A stretch of 64,000 nucleotides of DNA from Halopseudomonas xinjiangensis (lineage in GTDB: Bacteria; Pseudomonadota; Gammaproteobacteria; Pseudomonadales; Pseudomonadaceae). The stretch covers positions 1 to 64,000 of the forward strand of contig NZ_LT629736.1 of NCBI RefSeq assembly GCF_900104945.1, given 5' to 3'. The position numbers and the translations under genes were made by a program. The notes beneath the pieces were generated by a model. The model searched no databases and was not told where the DNA came from. It saw nothing but the letters and a program-made list of their open reading frames with translations. Shown here piece by piece: positions 59,481 to 64,000 of the stretch. Positions within the stretch are counted from its first letter, which is position 1. Every line of letters begins with the position of its first letter.

Positions 59481-60485
59481 ATGAACGCCATTGTCACTCC
59501 CATGCACTCCGTCGACTGTCGCTGGCTGCTGGCGTTGTACGCCATCGTACCGGCGGTGCTGGCGTTCGTTGCGATCGACGCCTGGGTCCTCGACGGCGCA
59601 CTGTTACGGCAATACCTGCCTTCCGATCCGATGCACTGGCCGTTCTGGACGGTGATTTTCGGGCTGCCCCATATAGTCGCCAGTCTGCTGACGATGGCGG
59701 ACAAGGAATACATCGGGCATTACCGGCGCAGCCTGTTCTGGCCGCTGGTTCTGTTCGCGCTGATCGCCAGCGCGGGGACCTTTGGTCCGCAGCCTTTGAG
59801 TAACCAGGCGCTGTTCGTGTTTCTCGGCTTTTACACTATCTACCACGTGCTGGCGCAGCAGCTCGGTCTTACGCTGATGATGATGGGCACCGCACCAACA
59901 CGCCTGTTCAAGGCATGGAAATGGTTGGCAATCTTCAGCGCGTTCATGATCTATGTCACTGTCTACGCGTCGAGTTATCTGGGCTATGAGGCCTTCGGCC
60001 CGCTCAGCTGGTACGACGTGGTCGCCTGGTCCGCCGCGCTGATGTGCGCTGCGGTGGTGGTGCTGTCGTTGCGTCTTAGCCCGACGTCCCGCTTTCCGAT
60101 CGGCCGCTGGTATCTCTGGGGCAATGTGGCGATGCTGGTCTCTACGCTGGTGGTCAACGAGATCGGCTATACGGTGTTCGTGATCCTCATACCGCGCGTG
60201 ATCCACGACGTCACCGCGTACATGATCTACATCAGCCACGACAACAATCGCAACAAATCCGGGCCGGTGAACCTCGTTTATCGCCTGACGCATTTCACGC
60301 GGCTACCGCCTGTAGTGCTGCTGCCGGCGCTTTCGGTGCTGATTGCCTTCGGCCTCACGCACTACATGAGTTATCAGCTGGTCGCGGTCGTCGCGCTGAC
60401 GGTTACCTTTCTGCATTATTACTTCGAAGGGTTCATCTGGCGTAACCCGAACCCGCACCGTCAGCATCTGGCATTCCGGCGCTGA
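59481..60485 (+). CDS. Histidine-rich multispan membrane protein, unknown function
   Basis: 334 residues from the ATG at 59481, preceded by GAGG. About eight to nine hydrophobic segments. Histidines occur in conserved-looking contexts near membrane edges: GLPH64IVAS, YH122VLAQQ, RVIH242DVTAYMIYISH253D, and LH312YYFEGFIWR near the C-terminus, suggesting a metal or haem site. I recall similar HYY.(E/D)G.IWR endings in unnamed bacterial membrane proteins, but cannot name the family. It stands between converging yhiN-type and a metallophosphoesterase gene. Confidence 0.8.
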   Translation: MNAIVTPMHSVDCRWLLALYAIVPAVLAFVAIDAWVLDGALLRQYLPSDPMHWPFWTVIFGLPHIVASLLTMADKEYIGHYRRSLFWPLVLFALIASAGTFGPQPLSNQALFVFLGFYTIYHVLAQQLGLTLMMMGTAPTRLFKAWKWLAIFSAFMIYVTVYASSYLGYEAFGPLSWYDVVAWSAALMCAAVVVLSLRLSPTSRFPIGRWYLWGNVAMLVSTLVVNEIGYTVFVILIPRVIHDVTAYMIYISHDNNRNKSGPVNLVYRLTHFTRLPPVVLLPALSVLIAFGLTHYMSYQLVAVVALTVTFLHYYFEGFIWRNPNPHRQHLAFRR

Positions 60486-60523
60486 GTCGGGCGCGTTCGT
60501 CGCCGCCAACGGAGAGTGAAGCG

Positions 60524-61327
60524 TCAATCCAGCTCTATCGGGGTGACAAAGGCGCGGACGAAGCGATCCTGCGCGTAGACGAAATCCCAGCGCTCGACGC
60601 TGCAGATGCGATGCTCGCCGCTATTGTCATAGCAGAGCACGTTCACCGAGTTGGGAATGTCGCCGCGGATACGCACCGAGGTGGCGGTCCCGGCCTGCAC
60701 CGTCCAGCCCTTGCGGCCCACTTCGCCTTCGCTGCCATAGAGTGGCCAGATATAGGGTAGGTGGATGTGGCCGCCGAGTAGGACATCGAGTCCGGCGTCG
60801 ACCCAGCTCGGCACGGCCTCTTCGCGACCGTGCAGAAGATTTTCCACATCGCATTCCTCCCGCGCCCGAACGGGATGATGTTGCATGACGATACGAAGCT
60901 GACGGGGCTGGGCCTGGCGCAGGCGCCCTGCAACGCGCGTTACCTGTTCGGGCGAGACTTCACCATCCTTGTGCCGGGAGGGCCGGGTGGTGTTGAGGGA
61001 AACCACCAGCAGGTCATCGGTCTCGTACTCCGGCTCCAGATCCTCGCCCAGCGAGCGTCTGTAATTGCCGTACGGGTTGAGTAGGCGAGCCGGCAGATTG
61101 AACAGCGGGATGTCATGATTTCCCGGTACTGCAAGCACCGGGCGCTCGAACCGTTTCAGAAAGGTCCGCGCCGCCTCGAACTGTTCGCGCCGGGCGCGCT
61201 GCGTGATATCGCCGCTGAGCAGAACCACTTCAGGTTCCAGTTCGTCGGCCAGGCGCAGCAGCGCTTCCACCACCTGTTGCTGTTCGGTACCGAAGTGCGG
61301 GTCGGAGATCTGCAGCACACGTATCAC
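60524..61327 (-). CDS. Calcineurin-like metallophosphoesterase (CpdA-like)
   Basis: 267 residues from a GTG at 61327. Metal motifs: SDPHFG (D9, H11), LLSGDITQRARR, PGNHDIPLF, MQHHPVRA and GGHIHLPYI. The architecture fits the class III cyclic-nucleotide or related phosphoesterases; the substrate is open. The GTG overlaps the stop of the upstream lipid kinase (GTGA), so the two are translationally coupled. Confidence 0.9.
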   Translation of the reverse strand: MIRVLQISDPHFGTEQQQVVEALLRLADELEPEVVLLSGDITQRARREQFEAARTFLKRFERPVLAVPGNHDIPLFNLPARLLNPYGNYRRSLGEDLEPEYETDDLLVVSLNTTRPSRHKDGEVSPEQVTRVAGRLRQAQPRQLRIVMQHHPVRAREECDVENLLHGREEAVPSWVDAGLDVLLGGHIHLPYIWPLYGSEGEVGRKGWTVQAGTATSVRIRGDIPNSVNVLCYDNSGEHRICSVERWDFVYAQDRFVRAFVTPIELD

Positions 61328-62307
61328 TGTATGGCCTCCGTGGCGTCTGCGCGGGGCACCAGCAACTGCAGCTTGTGCGGCGCCACCTCGAACACCAGCG
61401 GCGCTCTGGCGTGGAAAATTTCCCCATCCGTGGCGACCTTGATGTGGCGGCGATTGCCCATGTGTACGGTCAGCCTGTTGAAAGCGAAGGTGATGACGTT
61501 ATCCGCCTCGCCCAGACGACTGAGCAGGCCGCGGATGAGGATGCCGTATAGCGCAAGCGTGCCCACCGGTGGCGAGGTGATGGCCACCAGATGATCATGC
61601 TCGAGTTCGTCCTCCTGGCGAATGCCCATCTGGCGCAGTTGCAGGGGGTTGTTGTCCACGACAATGGTCGGCGTTTTCAGGGTTCGATGCGTGCCGCCAT
61701 ATTCCACCTGAACCTTGAGCTGACGGTGCGCATGCGCCAGCGTCATGACTGCTGACCAGAGCGCGACCCACCGGCTGCGACCATAACGCTGCTTGTAGGC
61801 TTCGCGATCCTCAAGCAGTCGCGGGTACAAACCGAAGCTGGCATTGACCAGAAAGGGGCGACCATTGAGCAACCCGACCTGCGCCGGCTTGATGTGGCTT
61901 TGCAGCAGGCAACGGACGGCGGCCTCGGTATCCTGAGGGATGCCATGGGCGCGGCCGACGTAGTTGAAGGTGCCGCGCGGAAGGATGCCGAAGGGCAGCC
62001 CGGTTTCCAGCACTACGCTGCTCACGGCGTTGAGCGTGCCGTCGCCACCGGCCGCCACGACGATTCCGCCCTGGTCGTGGGCAAGGCGTACCGCAGTCCT
62101 GGCCGTCTCGATCAGCCTGGTGGGATCCGTGACTGGCAAGAGTTCGAATCGGCGTCCGGCCTCCGCCATCAGCCGGGTGATGACTTCGCTGGTTTCGTCC
62201 GCATCGCGACGACCGGAGCCTGCGTTCAAAACGATGAAAAAGGGTTTTTCTTCGAGTCCCGATAGCGCATCGGGAGAAGGTGCCGGCATGGTATCTGTTG
62301 CGGTCAT
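61324..62307 (-). CDS. Diacylglycerol-kinase-family lipid kinase (YegS-like)
   Basis: 327 residues from the ATG at 62307 (MTATDTMPAPSPDALSGLEEKPFFIVLNAGSGRRDADE), with AGGGA upstream. The upstream open frame reads antisense across the RND gene and is discarded. It contains VAAGGDGTLNAVSSVV, the DAGK-catalytic GGDGT loop, and LPRGTFNYVGRAHGIP. It should phosphorylate a lipid alcohol. It lies 38 bp after the RND gene and overlaps the phosphoesterase. Confidence 0.9.
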   Translation of the reverse strand: MTATDTMPAPSPDALSGLEEKPFFIVLNAGSGRRDADETSEVITRLMAEAGRRFELLPVTDPTRLIETARTAVRLAHDQGGIVVAAGGDGTLNAVSSVVLETGLPFGILPRGTFNYVGRAHGIPQDTEAAVRCLLQSHIKPAQVGLLNGRPFLVNASFGLYPRLLEDREAYKQRYGRSRWVALWSAVMTLAHAHRQLKVQVEYGGTHRTLKTPTIVVDNNPLQLRQMGIRQEDELEHDHLVAITSPPVGTLALYGILIRGLLSRLGEADNVITFAFNRLTVHMGNRRHIKVATDGEIFHARAPLVFEVAPHKLQLLVPRADATEAIQ

Positions 62308-62345
62308 GATGTCCCTGGCCACGCTGGTTATTGTGCCGCAGCCGG

Positions 62346-64000
62346 CTACGCGGCCTGCGGACGATTGTTGACTCGTCTGCCGAGTCCGAGCACCAATATC
62401 ACCAAAGCCGGAAGAAAGGTCACGGTCACCAGCGCCGTGCCTAACAGACCGAACAGCACGATGGCGCCGAGACCCCGGTACAGTTCGGTGCCCTCTCCGC
62501 CAAACAGCACCAGCGGCGCCAGGCCGCACAGGGTGGTGATGGTGGTCATGGCTATTGGGCGCAACCGCGATTGCACGGCGGCGCCTACCGCTTCGACCAG
62601 TCCCGAGCCCGCTTCGTTCAGGTTCTTGCGAGTCTCTTCGACGACCAAGATCGGGTTGTTGACCACAGTACCCATGAGAATCAGAAAACCCAGCATGGTG
62701 ATCATGTCGAACGGCTGACGGAGCGGCAGCATGCCGAACAAGGGCAACAGCGAGCCTACCAGGTTCATCAGTGCCAGACCGACCAGGCCGCCGGCGACAC
62801 CGAGTGGAATGGTCGTCATGATCAGCAGCGGATACCCCCAATGGGAGAAGATCGCGACCATCAGCAGATAGACGATGGCCAGCGCAATAATGAAATTGCC
62901 GAGCAGAGCGTCGCGCGTGGCGTTGAGGTCGTCACTGGCACCCGAGAGGGTGACGGCGATGTCAGCCGGCCAGGTACCGTCGGCCTGCAACACGGCTATG
63001 AGTTCGTTTCGCACGCGTTCTACGCCAGTTTCCAATGCTACTTCCCGGGGCGGGATGATGTTCAGCGTGACCGTGCGGCGTCCGTCGACTCGGCGGATCG
63101 CGCTGGTATCCACGGTTTCCTCTATGCTGGCGACGGTCGACAGCGGCAATGTCGCGCCGCCGGGCGTACGCACCAGTAGCTGCGGCAGATCGGACAGTTG
63201 CGGCTCGGCGCGCTCCTTGCCGTAGAGATAGATGTCGATCTTCTCGTCATCCTGAAAGTAATCGTCGATGTAGGTACCTTCGGTCAGGGCGGCCACGGTG
63301 AAGCCGATGTCATCGGCAGACAAGCCGAGCTCGGCCGCGCGCGTCCAGTCGGGACGAATCTGGATCAGCGGCTGCGCCAGACTGAGCGTAGGTGGCTGCG
63401 TCTGGATGCGTGGCCCATCGAAGATCTCCCGCGCGCGGCGTTCGGCGGCCTGGGCCGCGGCATATATTCCCGCTAGATTAGGCCCGGAAATATCCAGGTT
63501 GATGCTGCGCGTGCCGCCATCATTGCTGGAGATGATCGAGCCCTTCGCCGCAAAGGCGCGCATCCCTGGGAAACTGCGATAGAAGGCGGTGATTTCCTTC
63601 ATGAGAATCTCGATATCCGCCGGATCGAGCGTTTCGGTGATGACCCGCACACGGCTGGGATCACTCGTCATACCCAGGGATCGCAGCGGAGGGATAGCCG
63701 TTTCGCCACGCTCGAACGGGCCGCGATCCGCGCCGACATGGGGAAGCAGGAAATCTTCCACCTGCTCACCGATGGACGCCATGGTTTCCAGACTGTACCC
63801 GGGGGGCGGGCTCATGGTAGCGAAGATTTTCGGCTCTTCGCCCTCTGGCAGGTATTCAGCCGGCGGTGTCAGAAAGAGGATGACCAGTGCACTGCTTGCC
63901 AGAGTCACCACCAGCACCGTGACGCGGCGCCCGCGCGAGGCCTGAAGCCAGCGCAGCGCCGAGCCGAGCCGCCGAAAATCGTCGCGATCGTCGCGCTGAC
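62346..64000 (-). CDS. RND-family efflux transporter, partial (C-terminal part)
   Basis: The frame is open to the window edge; about 550 residues of a roughly 1000-residue RND pump are present. Periplasmic pore segments (for example PPPGYSLETMASIGEQVEDF and SLAQPLIQIRPDWTRAAELGLSADDIGF) are followed by transmembrane helices 8-12 with a GFLILMGTVVNNPILVVEETRKNLNEAG segment and GLGAIVLFGLLGTALVTVTFLPALVILVL. AcrB/MexB and nodulation-type pumps share these. Substrate and partner genes lie outside the window. Confidence 0.9.
   Translation of the reverse strand, partial: QRDDRDDFRRLGSALRWLQASRGRRVTVLVVTLASSALVILFLTPPAEYLPEGEEPKIFATMSPPPGYSLETMASIGEQVEDFLLPHVGADRGPFERGETAIPPLRSLGMTSDPSRVRVITETLDPADIEILMKEITAFYRSFPGMRAFAAKGSIISSNDGGTRSINLDISGPNLAGIYAAAQAAERRAREIFDGPRIQTQPPTLSLAQPLIQIRPDWTRAAELGLSADDIGFTVAALTEGTYIDDYFQDDEKIDIYLYGKERAEPQLSDLPQLLVRTPGGATLPLSTVASIEETVDTSAIRRVDGRRTVTLNIIPPREVALETGVERVRNELIAVLQADGTWPADIAVTLSGASDDLNATRDALLGNFIIALAIVYLLMVAIFSHWGYPLLIMTTIPLGVAGGLVGLALMNLVGSLLPLFGMLPLRQPFDMITMLGFLILMGTVVNNPILVVEETRKNLNEAGSGLVEAVGAAVQSRLRPIAMTTITTLCGLAPLVLFGGEGTELYRGLGAIVLFGLLGTALVTVTFLPALVILVLGLGRRVNNRPQAA

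Noticed and set aside
59481..60485. Brp/Blh-type beta-carotene dioxygenase identity
   Set aside because: It has a multispan layout with histidines, but none of the Brp/Blh sequence landmarks that I know; the protein stays unassigned.
62308..62841. N-terminal extension of the lipid-kinase open frame
   Set aside because: Those 178 codons read through the 3' end of the RND gene in the wrong frame. The kinase homologue begins at 62307, where a ribosome site is present.

Overview
The window is a contiguous, gene-dense, GC-rich stretch of a gammaproteobacterial chromosome, almost certainly a pseudomonad (Pseudomonas in the broad sense; a Halopseudomonas-like lineage is my guess, not shown). The reason is gene order. 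From memory, blocks here match Pseudomonas aeruginosa PAO1: prkA-yeaH-spoVR; lptD-surA-pdxA-rsmA-apaG-apaH-glpE; amgK-murU; rpe-gph-trpE; gcdR/gcdH/gcdG; ahcY-metF; an ArsR-methyltransferase gene with metK; and tkt-epd-pgk-fba. I see no tRNA, rRNA, IS element, prophage or CRISPR array.

Layout. 1-4224 (minus): PrkA kinase operon prkA-yeaH-spoVR, with spoVR cut by the window edge and a structured 308-bp leader upstream. 4533-11826 (minus): outer-membrane and housekeeping operon lptD-surA-pdxA-rsmA-apaG-apaH-glpE with coupled starts. 11977-14427 (plus): peptidoglycan-recycling kinase and uridylyltransferase amgK-murU and a TerB/J-domain protein. 14409-15245 (minus): DUF3530-like exported protein. 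15342-20808 (plus): rpe-gph, then a tryptophan attenuator (leader peptide with a Trp-Arg-Trp run) and trpE-trpG-trpD-trpC without interruption. 20923-22069: cytochrome b561 and a YceI protein. 22076-26073: glutarate module gcdR / gcdH / gcdG, with gcdH and gcdG separated by a terminator and a hairpin-rich repeat island. 26094-30133 (minus): tandem universal stress protein, DUF3617-like protein, RhlE helicase and a periplasmic binding protein.

30158-35463 is the methyl cycle: ahcY-metF behind an S-adenosylhomocysteine (SAH) riboswitch, a lipoprotein cytochrome c', metK, and an ArsR-methyltransferase regulator (SahR-like) with a 26-bp near-perfect palindrome just upstream. The two SAM-cycle transcription units therefore appear to use two different control devices, one RNA and one protein. 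35611-41191 (plus): tkt-epd-pgk-fba. 41241-43155: a 91-aa protein, a small membrane protein and a PQQ-type aldose dehydrogenase. 43165-54125 holds three diguanylate cyclases with intact GG(D/E)EF and I-site motifs, one of them next to a response regulator with a CheC/CheX-like output, together with an SLC13/RCK transporter, DbpA helicase, a zinc alcohol dehydrogenase with a small membrane partner, and an unlisted 54-aa ORF. 54216-64000: alanine dehydrogenase, a PlsC-type acyltransferase divergent from an Lnt-like N-acyltransferase, a BaiN/YhiN flavoprotein, a histidine-rich multispan membrane protein of unknown function, a lipid-kinase/metallophosphoesterase pair, and the C-terminal half of an RND pump cut by the window edge.

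Most of the window is ordinary core genome. The most interesting parts are the regulatory RNA and DNA elements (trp attenuator, SAH riboswitch, sahR palindrome), the repeat island inside the glutarate cluster, and a few uncharacterised membrane or small proteins.
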